Notes: generated by a model from the letters alone, not told the origin. A DNA stretch of 64,000 nucleotides from Chryseobacterium sp. Tr-659 (GCF_011752975.1 NZ_VWWP01000006.1:62001-126000), one strand, 5' to 3'; numbered from the stretch's first letter, positions 1 to 9,880 are shown. Made by a program: numbers and translations.

Positions 1-1
1 G

Positions 2-1690
2 ACTTTGAGCCCTGCATTATGTGCTTTATTTTTAAAGCATCATCATCCGGGAGCTCATGAAAAAATGAATTTCAAAGACCGTTTCTTTGCCGGATTTAAT
101 GCCAGCTTTAATAAACTGACTTTCCGCTATGGAAAAGCAGTGCTATTCCTTTTGAAAAGAAAGTGGATTGCTTTCGCTATGATTGTGGCGTTTGGAGGGT
201 TGTTCGCATGGATGTCTATGACAACACCCAAAGGATTTATTCCGGATGAAGATCAGAGTTTTATTATTGTAACAGCTAATCTGGCTCCGGGGGCGTCAAA
301 AGACAGAACATCTAAAGTAGTGTCAGACACGGAAGATCTTCTGATGAAAAATCCTGCTGTGGACAAAGTAATTTCGGTGGACGGATTAAACCTGTTCAGC
401 GGCTCTATGTCATCTTCTGCAGCTTCTATTTTCGTTAAATTAAAAAAAGGAGGAGAAAGAGGACCTGTTAACAACATCAATGACATCATAGGACAAACCC
501 AGGGAATGCTTTCTCAGGACAAAAGAGCTAATTTTCTTGTGATCAATACTCCAACGGTAGATGGTTTCGGAAACACGAGCGGAATGGAACTGGTGCTTCA
601 GGACCGTACTAACGGAGATCTTCAGAATCTGGGGAATATTTCCTACGGAATGATGGGGGCTTTGATGCAGAGGCCGGAAGTTGCGGTAGCATTTACAACA
701 TTTGATGTTACATATCCTCAGTTTGAAGTACTTGTTGATGAAGTGAAGTCTGCGCAGCTTGGAGTGAATGTTTCAGATGTGCTGGGAGTAATGCAGGGCT
801 ATTACGGAAGTATTCAGGCTTCGGATTTTAATAGGTTCGGAAAATATTACAGAGTATTGGTGCAATCCACTCCGGAGACAAGACAGGATAAAGAATCACT
901 GAACGGTATTTTCGTTAAAAATAATTTAGGGCAAATGGTTCCTGTCAACACGTTGGTAACCCTGAAGCAGGTAACAGGTGCTGAAGTGGTAGATCGTTTC
1001 AATTTATTTAATTCATCTAATTTAACCGTAATGGCAGCTCCGGGATACAGTACAGGTCAGGCTATGGCAGCAATTGAAGAGGTAAGCAAGCAGGTACTTC
1101 CTCCGGGATATACGTATGATTATAAAGGGATGAGCCGTGAAGAAGCGGGTTCCAGTTCTCAATCAGTGATGATCTTTGGATTGTGTATCGTGTTCGTATT
1201 CTTTCTTTTATCAGCACAATATGAAAGTTATATCCTTCCATTGGCCGTGCTGATTGCTATACCGGTAGGTTTGTCGGGGGTGTTTGTAGGAATCACATTT
1301 GCGGATCTTTCCAATAATATCTATGTGCAGATTGCTTTGGTAATGCTGATTGGTTTATTAGCGAAAAACGGTATTCTGATCGTGGAATTTGCCATTCAGA
1401 GACGCAGGGCAGGAAAGAGTCTTATTGCTTCTGCTGTGGAAGGTGCCAAGGCACGTTTACGTCCTATTTTGATGACCTCCCTGGCCTTTATTACAGGACT
1501 GATACCATTAATATTTGTAGTAGGTCCGTCAGCGTTGGGTAACCATTCCATCGGGTATGCTGCTATTTCAGGAATGCTGTTCGGAACGATCTTAGGGATT
1601 TTTGTGGTTCCCGTTCTTTTCGTAGTATTTCAGGCTTTGCATGAGAGAGTCAATGGAAGAGTAGTAACAGATGCTGACTGGGAATATTAA
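2..1690 (+). CDS. RND multidrug efflux transporter, C-terminal part (cut by window start)
   Basis: This is the C-terminal half of an inner-membrane, proton-driven RND pump of the AcrB/MexB (HAE1) type, which exports drugs and amphiphiles through a tripartite complex. The reading frame is open to the first base, so the start lies outside the window; about 562 of the roughly 1,050 residues usual for the family are present. One membrane segment lies near fragment residues 53-72, a porter-loop region follows, and the last 180 residues hold the five C-terminal membrane helices, with the conserved stretch around RPILMTSLAFITG. The outer-membrane partner begins 17 bases downstream, so the two are surely one operon. 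The substrate cannot be told from the sequence. Confidence 0.95.
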   Translation, partial: TLSPALCALFLKHHHPGAHEKMNFKDRFFAGFNASFNKLTFRYGKAVLFLLKRKWIAFAMIVAFGGLFAWMSMTTPKGFIPDEDQSFIIVTANLAPGASKDRTSKVVSDTEDLLMKNPAVDKVISVDGLNLFSGSMSSSAASIFVKLKKGGERGPVNNINDIIGQTQGMLSQDKRANFLVINTPTVDGFGNTSGMELVLQDRTNGDLQNLGNISYGMMGALMQRPEVAVAFTTFDVTYPQFEVLVDEVKSAQLGVNVSDVLGVMQGYYGSIQASDFNRFGKYYRVLVQSTPETRQDKESLNGIFVKNNLGQMVPVNTLVTLKQVTGAEVVDRFNLFNSSNLTVMAAPGYSTGQAMAAIEEVSKQVLPPGYTYDYKGMSREEAGSSSQSVMIFGLCIVFVFFLLSAQYESYILPLAVLIAIPVGLSGVFVGITFADLSNNIYVQIALVMLIGLLAKNGILIVEFAIQRRRAGKSLIASAVEGAKARLRPILMTSLAFITGLIPLIFVVGPSALGNHSIGYAAISGMLFGTILGIFVVPVLFVVFQALHERVNGRVVTDADWEY

Positions 1691-1707
1691 TTCAAACGAT
1701 TTTAAAA

Positions 1708-3120
1708 ATGAAAATTAGAAATATAGCATATATCGCATTCATTTCCGGGACTGCAATTTCGTGTAAGGTCCAGAAATATGAACAGCCTGAGGTGAAAATG
1801 CCGGAAGCTTTCAGAAGTGACAGTATTGTTGCAGATCATCAGGAGAATATCGCTAAGATCAGTTATAAGGATTTTTTCAAAGATCCTGTTCTGGTAAGTC
1901 TTATAGACAAAGCTATGGTACAGAATAATGATCTTCAGGCAGCTTTAAAACAAATCGAGTTTGCTTCTTTAGCTTATCATCAGAGCAAATGGGGAAATGT
2001 TCCAGTAATTAGTGCTGCAGCCAATGCAAATATCAATCGCCCATCGGATAACAGTATGAATGGAATGATGGCCGGGCAGTTCATGGGAAAACGATATATG
2101 GAAGATTATACAACCTCCATTAATATTTCGTGGGAAGCGGACATCTGGGGAAAGATCAAAGGGAGGAAAGAACAGGCTTTAGCTGAATATCTTAAAACAC
2201 AGGAAGCTGCAAAGGCTGTAAAAACCCAGCTGGTGACTGCTGTGGTTCAGGGGTATTATAATTTGCTGATGCTGGATACTCAGTTGGAAATAACAAAATC
2301 CAATTTGATTTATGCAGATAATACATTAAAATTTCTGATAAAACAACAGGAGCTGGGCTTAACAACTGCTTTAGCGGTACAACAACAGGAAATTGTAAAA
2401 GATCAGATCCTGAAATCAATTCCGGCTATTGAAAGTTCTGTTGCTACTCAGGAAAATGCGCTGAGTTTGTTAACCGGTTCCATGCCTGGTGCCATTGAAA
2501 GAAATGCAAGTTTGGATAACGTAGAATCGCCGGATCAGATAGGTGCAGGAATTCCTTCAGAGTTATTAAGTTACAGACCGGATATTAAAACAGCAGAGCT
2601 TGAAGTAAGGAAAAGTGCTGTGGCCATCCATATTGCAAAAGTTAATATGTATCCTTCTTTGAATATTACAGCACAGGGCGGAGTGAATGCTTTTCAGATC
2701 AGTAAGTGGTTCAGTGTTCCGGGATCTCTTTTCGGGATGGCGGCCGGAGCAATTGCACAGCCTATTCTGAATGGAAAACAGCTGAAAACACAGTATGAAC
2801 AATCTAAAGTATTGGCTGATCAGGCGGAGCTCAACTTTAAGCAATCTGTCTTAAAAGCTGTTGGTGAAGTTTCCGATGCTTTGGTGCAGATCCAGAAACT
2901 GGAAGAACAGCAGAAAATTGCTGAGGGGCTGGCTGTGAAATCAGGAGAAGCAGTGAAGAAGGCAGATTTGTTATTTAAGTACAATTCTGCAACTTATGTG
3001 GAAGTGATTTTGGCTCAAACCAATAAACTGCAGGCAGAACTGGAACTGGCTTCTCTGAAAGCTCAAAGACTGAACGCTATTACAGCTCTTTACCGTTCCG
3101 TAGGCGGCGGATGGCAATAA
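1708..3120 (+). CDS. TolC/NodT-family outer-membrane efflux lipoprotein
   Basis: Outer-membrane channel of the tripartite pump encoded just upstream. The signal peptide ends in a lipobox with Cys at about residue 19 (AISC), so the mature protein is lipid-anchored as in OprM/NodT members. The 470-residue length fits the family, and two copies of the long coiled-coil outer-membrane efflux domain can be followed (about residues 55-245 and 275-465), the second containing the typical SYRPDIKTAELEVRKS stretch. The gene starts 17 bases after the RND pump and ends at a terminator, so it closes the operon. The family call is safe; which compounds pass is unknown. Confidence 0.95.
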   Translation: MKIRNIAYIAFISGTAISCKVQKYEQPEVKMPEAFRSDSIVADHQENIAKISYKDFFKDPVLVSLIDKAMVQNNDLQAALKQIEFASLAYHQSKWGNVPVISAAANANINRPSDNSMNGMMAGQFMGKRYMEDYTTSINISWEADIWGKIKGRKEQALAEYLKTQEAAKAVKTQLVTAVVQGYYNLLMLDTQLEITKSNLIYADNTLKFLIKQQELGLTTALAVQQQEIVKDQILKSIPAIESSVATQENALSLLTGSMPGAIERNASLDNVESPDQIGAGIPSELLSYRPDIKTAELEVRKSAVAIHIAKVNMYPSLNITAQGGVNAFQISKWFSVPGSLFGMAAGAIAQPILNGKQLKTQYEQSKVLADQAELNFKQSVLKAVGEVSDALVQIQKLEEQQKIAEGLAVKSGEAVKKADLLFKYNSATYVEVILAQTNKLQAELELASLKAQRLNAITALYRSVGGGWQ

Positions 3121-3133
3121 AGTAAAATTGAAT

Positions 3134-3165
3134 CTGCTTCGTCTTTGATGATGAAGCAGGTTTTT
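3134..3165 (+). terminator. Rho-independent terminator after the efflux operon
   Basis: A 10-bp stem with one G-U pair (3134-3143 with 3150-3159) and a 6-base loop is followed by a G and five T. It sits 14 bases after the stop of the TolC-like gene and before the DUF2652 gene, so the latter may have its own promoter or depend on readthrough. Confidence 0.7.
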
Positions 3166-3179
3166 AATCCATTATCATT

Positions 3180-3731
3180 ATGAAGACAAATATACAAGAT
3201 GGCATCATTCTTATTCCGGATTTCAGCGGATTTACCGAATTTGTGTTCAATACAAAACTGTACACCGGAGAATATATTGTAAGACAGCTGCTGTCTACAC
3301 TGATTGATGTAAATGATCAGTATTTTGAAATTTCTGAAATTGAAGGAGATGCTATTTTATTCTATCGCTATGACGAAAATCCTTCTTACCAAAGTATCTC
3401 AAGAATGCTCTGGAAAATGAGAAGTGCCTTCAATAAAAGAATAAAAGAGCTAAGTAAGAGTCTGAGTACTACCATTGATCTGTCTCTTAAATTTATTGTT
3501 CATTACGGGTCATTTTCACAATATAATATCGGAAACTTCAGAAAGTTATACGGGAAAACCATTGTGGAAGCCCATCAGCTTTTGAAAAACGGAATGGCAG
3601 AACAGCCTTCATATGCGTTGTTCAGTAATTCTTTTCTGGAGAGCAGTAAAAATCAAGAATCTGAATTTAACAATGATAAACAAAACCTGCCGGAAGTAGG
3701 GGTTATTCATTATTTTGAAAATTTAAACTAG
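3180..3731 (+). CDS. DUF2652 family protein
   Basis: A 183-residue protein matching DUF2652, a family distantly related to class III nucleotidyl cyclase folds. The family-typical N-terminus is visible (IPDFSGFTEFV at about residues 12-22), as is the 'EIEGDAILFYRY' stretch near residue 53. The metal-binding residues needed for cyclase activity cannot be confirmed by eye, so no enzymatic role is claimed. There is no signal peptide, so it should be cytoplasmic. It follows the efflux operon behind a terminator and ends at a strong terminator of its own. A link to efflux is only positional. Confidence 0.8.
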   Translation: MKTNIQDGIILIPDFSGFTEFVFNTKLYTGEYIVRQLLSTLIDVNDQYFEISEIEGDAILFYRYDENPSYQSISRMLWKMRSAFNKRIKELSKSLSTTIDLSLKFIVHYGSFSQYNIGNFRKLYGKTIVEAHQLLKNGMAEQPSYALFSNSFLESSKNQESEFNNDKQNLPEVGVIHYFENLN

Positions 3732-3776
3732 CATATTTTTTAATTTTAATTCCTTGTAAATTTGCTATTGCTAGCG

Positions 3777-3800
3777 GCCCGGGTGAGATCCGGGCTTTTT
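3777..3800 (+). terminator. Rho-independent terminator after the DUF2652 gene
   Basis: A perfect 6-bp GC-only stem (3777-3782 with 3790-3795) with a 7-base loop is followed directly by five T. Confidence 0.85.
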
Positions 3801-4126
3801 CTATTGATAAGACTTTTTAAAATACTTCTGTGTCTTTTGTGGTTTAGTAAAAAAACGCCTTTAAAAAAAATAATGCATTCATAACATATTTTAAAATTTT
3901 TTTAAGTAAAATTCAAATTACAGATAAAAGGTGTTTTTAAGAATATTTATTATGGAGCTTATTTGTATTGTATTGTTTTATTAAAAATTTTATATCATTT
4001 TCTGCTTTATGTTTAAGTGTGTTGTCTGTATTTGACTGACAGATAGGTATTTATTTTATTTTTTTTTACTTTTTGATGTAACAAAGTTATAGAGATAGTG
4101 GTCTTATAAGAAAAACTATATTTTAC
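3801..4126. other. AT-rich intergenic region, presumed promoter of the following barrel gene
   Basis: This stretch of about 325 bases lacks any convincing ORF and is very A+T rich, with runs of T and A. A small inverted repeat (TCTGT/ACAGA) lies near 4025-4045. No exact TAnnTTTG element is present; the nearest, TACTTTTTG near 4067-4075, has one base too many. It must hold the control region of the outer-membrane gene starting at 4127, but no operator can be named. Confidence 0.4.
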
Positions 4127-6304
4127 ATGAAAATAATTTTATTTCCAATAGCAATATTAACAGGTTCTTTAGCTTTAGCCCAGACACAGGCAGCGAAAGA
4201 CACGGTAAAGACTAATGCCAAAGAAATAGAAGGAGTTACTCTTGTTGCCAGAAAGCCAACGGTGGAGTCTAAAGTGGACAGAACCGTTTTTAATGTAGCG
4301 AACAGTGCTATTTTAGCCGGAAATACAACGTGGGATGTTCTAAGAATGACTCCATTGGTAAGTATTGATAATAATGATGCGGTAAAAGCAGAAGGACAGA
4401 CGGTTACTGTATATATTAACGACAGAAAATCAATTTTTACAGGAAAAGAACTGAAAGAATATCTTAAAACAATACCTGCAGATAACCTTTTGAAAATTGA
4501 AGTGATTACCAGCCCGTCATCACGCTACGAAACCTCAGGATCCGTTATCAATATTGTACTGAAGAAAAGGGATGATGAAGGAGTGAAAGGAAGCATCTCA
4601 TTAAATAACAGACAAAGTACAAAAAATTCACAATACACAAATTTCAACCTGAATTATCATAAGAAGAAATTTACCCAGACCTTTATAGGAAGTTACAATA
4701 GCGGAAATTACGTTCAGAAAACCCAGACCTGGGATAACCGGTATGAAAATAATAAGCTTACTCAATTCAGCCTGGAAAATATCATGAGAAATGAGAGTCC
4801 TTCTCTTTCTTCCACTTCGGAATTCGCCATTGATGACAAAAATAATATCGGACTTGTATTGGAGTATTCACAGAATAGAAATTTATCTACTGCAGAATCT
4901 GAGGGATTGATTTCGTTGAACGGAGTCCCCGGAGATTCTTACCAACAGATGCAAAATATGTGGGGGTTCAGCCGTAATCTCGGAACGAATGCTTTTTACA
5001 AGTACTATGATAAAGAAAAAAACAAAATCTTAGATATCAATTTAGGAACCAATTATTCCGGTGATAATAATGATAATTTAATTGATAAGCTGATTGATAA
5101 ACAGGGAACGAACGCAGCACAGCAGTTAGGGGTAATCAGTGACAATCAGATGCGTAATTACTACCTGAAAGTAGATTATACACAGCCAATAGGAAAAACA
5201 GGGGGAACCATTGAAGTAGGGGGTAAAACTGAAATCAATAACCATTCTATTTCCAACAGTCTGTATGGTACCAGTATGAGTGATCCAGGATCCGAATTTT
5301 ATGATCTTTCCAGAGGAGACAGATTCCATTATGAGGATAATCTAAGCTCTTTGTATGCCAACTACAGCAAAACGTTTTTCAAAAAACTGGAAACAAGAAT
5401 AGGAGTTCGTTATGAATATATTGATTTTAAAGTAAGACAAGATGTTGCAGGTACTGAGAGAAGAGATTCTTATGGCAGTTTCCTCCCGAACTTATTGCTG
5501 AAATATACCTTTTCAGATAAATATGATGTAAGCCTTACCTACAACCGTAGTATCTGGAGACCTTGGTATGCAGAGTTCAATCCTTTTCTTGTTCCGGAAA
5601 TTAACGGAACCTACTCCAGAGGAAACCTGTATTTGAATCCTAACCCTAACGACCGTCTTTATCTGAAATTCGGAATTCTGAAGAAGTATTTTATCTCCGC
5701 AAGATACATGCATACGAACCAGGATTATTGGACAACTTATGTAACGGAAAATGGAAGAACTGTTTCTTTGCCGGGGAATTTCGATGGAAAAGTTGAGAAA
5801 TACTATCTTTTTGCCAATACCAATCAGAATTTCCTGAAAAATAAACTGAATGTGAATGTTGGATTTGGCTGGTACTACATTAACAACAAAGACTTTAATG
5901 AAAAGAATAAGTTAGGTGCTAAAGACTATATCAGCTATTGGGGTGGATCACTGAACGCATCTTATACAAATCTGTTCAACAAGAATATTAATATAAGTGC
6001 CTGGATGGAAATTGCCAATCAGAACAACGGAAACTCATATGCCAACAATACGAATGTCTTCCACAATATCTCTGTAACTAAAATTTTCCCTAAAACACAA
6101 ATGGAGCTGAGTATGCAGCTCATGAATATTTTCAAAAGACCTTATGGTGATAATACGACCTACGGACCGGATGGAACATTCAGAGAATACTCAAAATGGG
6201 ACTGGTACGGGGTTTCTCTTACTTTTGTAAAACGTTTCGGAAACCAGAAAGTAAAAGAAAATACCAAAACCGATGTTGAGAAAAACGGTGGTGGCGGAAA
6301 ATAA
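4127..6304 (+). CDS. TonB-receptor-like outer membrane beta-barrel protein
   Basis: A 725-residue outer-membrane protein of the 'outer membrane protein beta-barrel' family (PF14905-like), a TonB-dependent receptor relative common in Bacteroidetes. A signal peptide ends near residue 20 (ALAQ). A TonB-box-like stretch (EIEGVTLVARKP, about 33-44) and a plug domain (about 45-145) follow, the latter ending with VITSPSSRYETSGSVINIVLKKR in short motifs typical of the family. The remainder alternates aromatic-rich strands up to a C-terminal strand ending in FVKRFG. The usual N-terminal carboxypeptidase-regulatory domain is absent. It stands alone, followed by a terminator, and no SusD partner is near. 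The ligand is unknown. Confidence 0.9.
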   Translation: MKIILFPIAILTGSLALAQTQAAKDTVKTNAKEIEGVTLVARKPTVESKVDRTVFNVANSAILAGNTTWDVLRMTPLVSIDNNDAVKAEGQTVTVYINDRKSIFTGKELKEYLKTIPADNLLKIEVITSPSSRYETSGSVINIVLKKRDDEGVKGSISLNNRQSTKNSQYTNFNLNYHKKKFTQTFIGSYNSGNYVQKTQTWDNRYENNKLTQFSLENIMRNESPSLSSTSEFAIDDKNNIGLVLEYSQNRNLSTAESEGLISLNGVPGDSYQQMQNMWGFSRNLGTNAFYKYYDKEKNKILDINLGTNYSGDNNDNLIDKLIDKQGTNAAQQLGVISDNQMRNYYLKVDYTQPIGKTGGTIEVGGKTEINNHSISNSLYGTSMSDPGSEFYDLSRGDRFHYEDNLSSLYANYSKTFFKKLETRIGVRYEYIDFKVRQDVAGTERRDSYGSFLPNLLLKYTFSDKYDVSLTYNRSIWRPWYAEFNPFLVPEINGTYSRGNLYLNPNPNDRLYLKFGILKKYFISARYMHTNQDYWTTYVTENGRTVSLPGNFDGKVEKYYLFANTNQNFLKNKLNVNVGFGWYYINNKDFNEKNKLGAKDYISYWGGSLNASYTNLFNKNINISAWMEIANQNNGNSYANNTNVFHNISVTKIFPKTQMELSMQLMNIFKRPYGDNTTYGPDGTFREYSKWDWYGVSLTFVKRFGNQKVKENTKTDVEKNGGGGK

Positions 6305-6331
6305 TTCAAGATTTGTTAGATAAAATGTATA

Positions 6332-6360
6332 GCAGGTTCCTGATTAGGAATCTGCTTTTT
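6332..6360 (+). terminator. Terminator after the beta-barrel gene
   Basis: A 10-bp stem with one G-U pair (6332-6341 with 6346-6355 approximately) and a short loop is followed by TTTTT. It lies 28 bases after the stop codon. Confidence 0.8.
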
Positions 6361-6440
6361 ATTTCTCTCGCTGATCATACAGATCTTTCTTAATTATCTG
6401 CTGTATCTGGAAAATCTGCGTGAGCTTATTATCAAACAAA

Positions 6441-6470
6441 AACAGATCCCCAATCAGGAATCTGTTTTTA
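6441..6470 (-). terminator. Terminator between converging genes, mainly for bglX
   Basis: The stem ACAGAT (6442-6447) pairs with ATCTGT (6460-6465), flanked by A and T runs on both sides so that it could work in either direction. It lies about 80 bases beyond the bglX stop and resembles the 6332 hairpin in sequence. Confidence 0.6.
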
Positions 6471-6551
6471 TGTTCTATGGTTTTAAAATATTGATAGTAT
6501 GATAGGAACCTCCAGCTTCATTCTTCCATCTTCCATCCTTCAACCTTCCGT

Positions 6552-8816
6552 CTATTTCAAAGTGAATTTCACTTTTGTTTTAATAGCATCGGAAGAATTT
6601 CCTATTTGAGCTTCAAAATCTCCAGGCTCAGCTACCCAATCATGTTTCTGGGCATCAAAGAAACTTAAGGCAGACTTATCAATGGTAAATGCCACTTCTT
6701 TTTCCTCTCCAGGATTTAAGTATACCTTTTCAAAGCCTTTTAATTCCTTGGCAGGACGTGGAACAGATGATTTTAGATCACTGATATAAAGTTGGGCAAC
6801 TTCAGCGCCTGCTTTTTTACCTGTATTTTTAACCGTTACAGTGAAAGTAATTTTGCCATCCTGTGAGATTGTGGTTTGGTCTGCCTTTGCTTTTCCAAAT
6901 TCAAAAGTGGTGTAACTCAATCCGTGCCCGAAACTGAAAAGAGGTTTTATATTTTTGGTATCATGCCAGCGGTATCCTACAAAAATACCTTCGTTATAAG
7001 TGATATTGATCGGATTTTTCTGATCTTTCCCTTTTCCGGCAGCCAATTCATCTTTCTGACCCGGATATTCTCCAAGCAGATGTGCTGAATTATCCTCAAG
7101 TTTTACAGGAAATGTAAACGGAAGTTTCCCTGACGGGTTTGCGTCACCCGCTAGAATAGAAGCAATGGAATTTCCGGCTTCAGAACCCAGATACCAAGCC
7201 TGTAAAACGGTTGGAACTTCTTTGATCCAAGGCATGGCTACAGCATTTCCGGAAACTAAAACTACAGCCAGATTTTTATTGGCTTTTGCCAATGCAGCAA
7301 TTACATTATTCTGGTTATAGGGAAGTCCGTAGCTTTTTCTGTCATTCCCTTCACTGTCCTGGAAGTCAGCCTTGTTTAATCCGCCTACGAAAATAACATA
7401 ATCGGATTTTTTAGCCAATTCTACCGCTTCGTTCAGTAATTCCGTTTCAGATCTGGTGTCTTTCAGATCCTGTCCGGATTTTACCCCGTTGTATTCTCCG
7501 CCAATATCTCCAACATATCCACGGGCATACTGTACATCTGCCTGCTTTCCGAATCTGGTTTTGATTCCGTCTAAAGGAAGCGTTTCATATTTTACCTTTA
7601 AAGAAGAAGAGCCGCCGCCTACAGTCATTATTTTGATGGCATTTTCTCCAATCACTGCTATTTTCTTTGCTTTATTGATGTCAATAGGAAGAATATTTCC
7701 CTGGTTTTTTAATAAAACAATTCCTTCCTCTCCAATCTCTTTGGCTATAGCTTTATGCTCTTCGGAAGCAATATTTCCGAAAGGTTTGTTACGGTTCATG
7801 GTTGTTTTGTAAGCAAGACGCAGGAGTCTTGTTACTTTATCGTCCAGTTCTGTGGTGCCTACTTTTCCGGCTTTGATCAGGTCAAGATAAGGTTTGGCCA
7901 GATAATAATTATCGTAAGCGTTTTTGGTTCCGGCAGAAAGTCCGTTGGTCCAGGATCCGAATTCAAGATCCAGTCCGTTATGAATAGCCTGTTCAGTATT
8001 GTTGACAGCACCCCAGTCGGATACCACAACACCCTTATAATTCCATTCTTTCTTTAAAATATCATTTAAAAGATACTGATTCTGGCTGGCATACTGCCCT
8101 TTGTACATATCATAAGCTCCCATGATTGTCCAGGAATCACCTTCGGTTACCGCTGCTTTAAAAGGAGGAAGATAGATTTCATAAAGGGCTCTGTCGTCCA
8201 CATTTACATTGCTGGTATGGCGGAACATTTCCTGATTGTTCAATGCGAAATGCTTTACAGAAGTTGCTACGCCGTTAGATTGTACTCCTTTGATGTATGG
8301 GACTACCATTTTTGAAGTTAAATAAGGATCTTCCCCCATATATTCAAAATTTCTTCCGTTTAATGGAGTTCTGTAGATATTGACTCCAGGTCCCAGAAGA
8401 ATATCTTTTTTTCTGTATCGGGCTTCTTCTCCTAATGCTTTACCGTAGTTCCATGACATTTTTTTGTTCCATGTTGCAGATAAAGCCGTTAGGGCAGGAT
8501 AGGCGATAATAGAGTCATTGGTCCAGCCGGCCTGATCCCATTCATCCCACATTACTTCAGGACGAACTCCGTGAGGACCGTCTGTTGTCCAGAATTCAGG
8601 AATCCCCAATCTTGGAACACCCGGTGAGCTGAATTTCGACTGTGCGTGAAGCATAGCTACCTTTTCTTCCAGTGTCATTCGGGAAAGAGCATCCTGAATA
8701 CGCTGTTCTACAGGTTTTGATTCATCTAAATAAGCGGGTAAAGTAGAATTGTTCTGAGCCATATATGAAACAGAAATAAAGGTGAATAAACTTATAATGG
8801 TAGTTTTCTTTAACAT
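6552..8816 (-). CDS. bglX: Glycoside hydrolase family 3 beta-glucosidase
   Basis: A periplasmic or secreted exo-acting beta-glucosidase that removes terminal glucose (or a related sugar) from beta-linked oligosaccharides. The 754 residues follow the BglX layout: signal peptide to about residue 20, GH3 N-terminal barrel (about 40-350), GH3 C-terminal domain (about 390-620) and a fibronectin III-like domain (about 665-745). The nucleophile Asp lies in the VVVSDWGAV motif, at about residue 267. The substrate-pocket stretch MGEDPYLTSKM and the sequence SVKHFALNNQE are typical. It is transcribed alone from a good Bacteroidetes promoter. Xylosidase or other beta-glycosidase activity cannot be excluded. 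Confidence 0.95.
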   Translation of the reverse strand: MLKKTTIISLFTFISVSYMAQNNSTLPAYLDESKPVEQRIQDALSRMTLEEKVAMLHAQSKFSSPGVPRLGIPEFWTTDGPHGVRPEVMWDEWDQAGWTNDSIIAYPALTALSATWNKKMSWNYGKALGEEARYRKKDILLGPGVNIYRTPLNGRNFEYMGEDPYLTSKMVVPYIKGVQSNGVATSVKHFALNNQEMFRHTSNVNVDDRALYEIYLPPFKAAVTEGDSWTIMGAYDMYKGQYASQNQYLLNDILKKEWNYKGVVVSDWGAVNNTEQAIHNGLDLEFGSWTNGLSAGTKNAYDNYYLAKPYLDLIKAGKVGTTELDDKVTRLLRLAYKTTMNRNKPFGNIASEEHKAIAKEIGEEGIVLLKNQGNILPIDINKAKKIAVIGENAIKIMTVGGGSSSLKVKYETLPLDGIKTRFGKQADVQYARGYVGDIGGEYNGVKSGQDLKDTRSETELLNEAVELAKKSDYVIFVGGLNKADFQDSEGNDRKSYGLPYNQNNVIAALAKANKNLAVVLVSGNAVAMPWIKEVPTVLQAWYLGSEAGNSIASILAGDANPSGKLPFTFPVKLEDNSAHLLGEYPGQKDELAAGKGKDQKNPINITYNEGIFVGYRWHDTKNIKPLFSFGHGLSYTTFEFGKAKADQTTISQDGKITFTVTVKNTGKKAGAEVAQLYISDLKSSVPRPAKELKGFEKVYLNPGEEKEVAFTIDKSALSFFDAQKHDWVAEPGDFEAQIGNSSDAIKTKVKFTLK

Positions 8817-8841
8817 AATGCCTTTCTATTTGATTGAAACA

Positions 8842-8875
8842 CAAAAGTAAAGAAAATTTTCTTTATTATCTCAAA
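8842..8875 (-). promoter_or_regulatory. Bacteroidetes-type promoter of bglX
   Basis: On the minus strand a TTTG -33 element (8872-8875) is separated by 22 bases from a perfect TAnnTTTG -7 element, TACTTTTG (8842-8849). The start codon follows 25 bases later, giving a short untranslated leader. Confidence 0.7.
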
Positions 8876-9070
8876 TTGAGAAAATAAAAATTCAAACCTA
8901 AAAAAACTGCCCACTTATTAGCAGACAGCTGATTGATCCATATTTTTAATGATAGAAGTTCGTCAAATGAAGAAAAATTGGGAAGTTTAATAGATTAAAA
9001 AGCAGATTCATTTATTTGTAACAGTTTATCTGTTTCTTTAAGCTCTCAAACTCTCAAACGTTCTGACTTA

Positions 9071-9880
9071 TTAATCCCATCCCTTTACGGCTCCTCCTTT
9101 GAAAATTTCTTTTGCTTTCTTTTCCACTTCAGGAGATTGATAGGCTTTCACAAAGTTTTTAACCTTCTGGCTGTTTTTGTTATCCTGTCTCGCTACGACA
9201 ACATTCACGTAAGGAGAATCTTTATCTTCGATAAGAATACCTTGTTTTTCTGAATCTAAGCCGGCCTGAGCAGCAAAATTGTTATTGATGATCCCTACCA
9301 CAACATCTCTGTCATCCAGAACCCTTGGAATTTGTGCTCCTTCGATCTCCATAATCTTCAGATCTTTTGGGTTTTCAGTGATATCAGTTACTTTGGGTAG
9401 TAATCCAACACCATCTTTTAATTTCAAAAGACCACTTTTTTGCAGCAGTAATAAAGAACGTCCCCCATTAGTAGGGTCATTGGGAATAACAACTGTACTT
9501 CCATTCTGCAGCTGGCTGATGCTGCTGATCTTTTTTGAGTAAGCTACTATAGGGTACACAAAAGTATTTCCAACTACGGCAAGATTGTATCCTCTCTGCT
9601 TTGACTGTTCCGTTAAATAAGGAACATGTTGAAAAGCATTGGCATCAATATCTCCGTTGGTTAGTGCTTCATTAGGAACAACATAATCATTAAAAGGAAT
9701 AAGTTCCACTTCCAGATTATATTTGTCTTTTGCTACTTTTTTCGCTACTTCAGCAATTTCCTGTTCAGGTCCGTAAGTAATTCCTACCCGGATAAAATTC
9801 GGATCATCTTTTCTTCCGGAACATGCATTGAACAGTAATATTCCAGCAGCTAATAAACCAAAAATCTTTATTTTTTTCAT
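9071..9880 (-). CDS. metQ: Methionine ABC transporter substrate-binding lipoprotein
   Basis: Substrate-binding lipoprotein of the MetNIQ importer, which captures methionine in the periplasm. The signal peptide ends in a lipobox with Cys20 (FNAC). The 269-residue length and the NlpA/MetQ family signatures fit, including VGITYGPEQEIAEVAKKVAK near residue 31 and NGDIDANAFQHVPYL near 76. It is the last gene of the minus-strand eamA-metN-metI-metQ operon, with 160 bases separating it from metI; no terminator is visible in that gap. A weak hairpin with a T run near 8900-8925 could end the transcript. Regulation is expected through the leader at 12771-12957. Confidence 0.95.
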   Translation of the reverse strand: MKKIKIFGLLAAGILLFNACSGRKDDPNFIRVGITYGPEQEIAEVAKKVAKDKYNLEVELIPFNDYVVPNEALTNGDIDANAFQHVPYLTEQSKQRGYNLAVVGNTFVYPIVAYSKKISSISQLQNGSTVVIPNDPTNGGRSLLLLQKSGLLKLKDGVGLLPKVTDITENPKDLKIMEIEGAQIPRVLDDRDVVVGIINNNFAAQAGLDSEKQGILIEDKDSPYVNVVVARQDNKNSQKVKNFVKAYQSPEVEKKAKEIFKGGAVKGWD

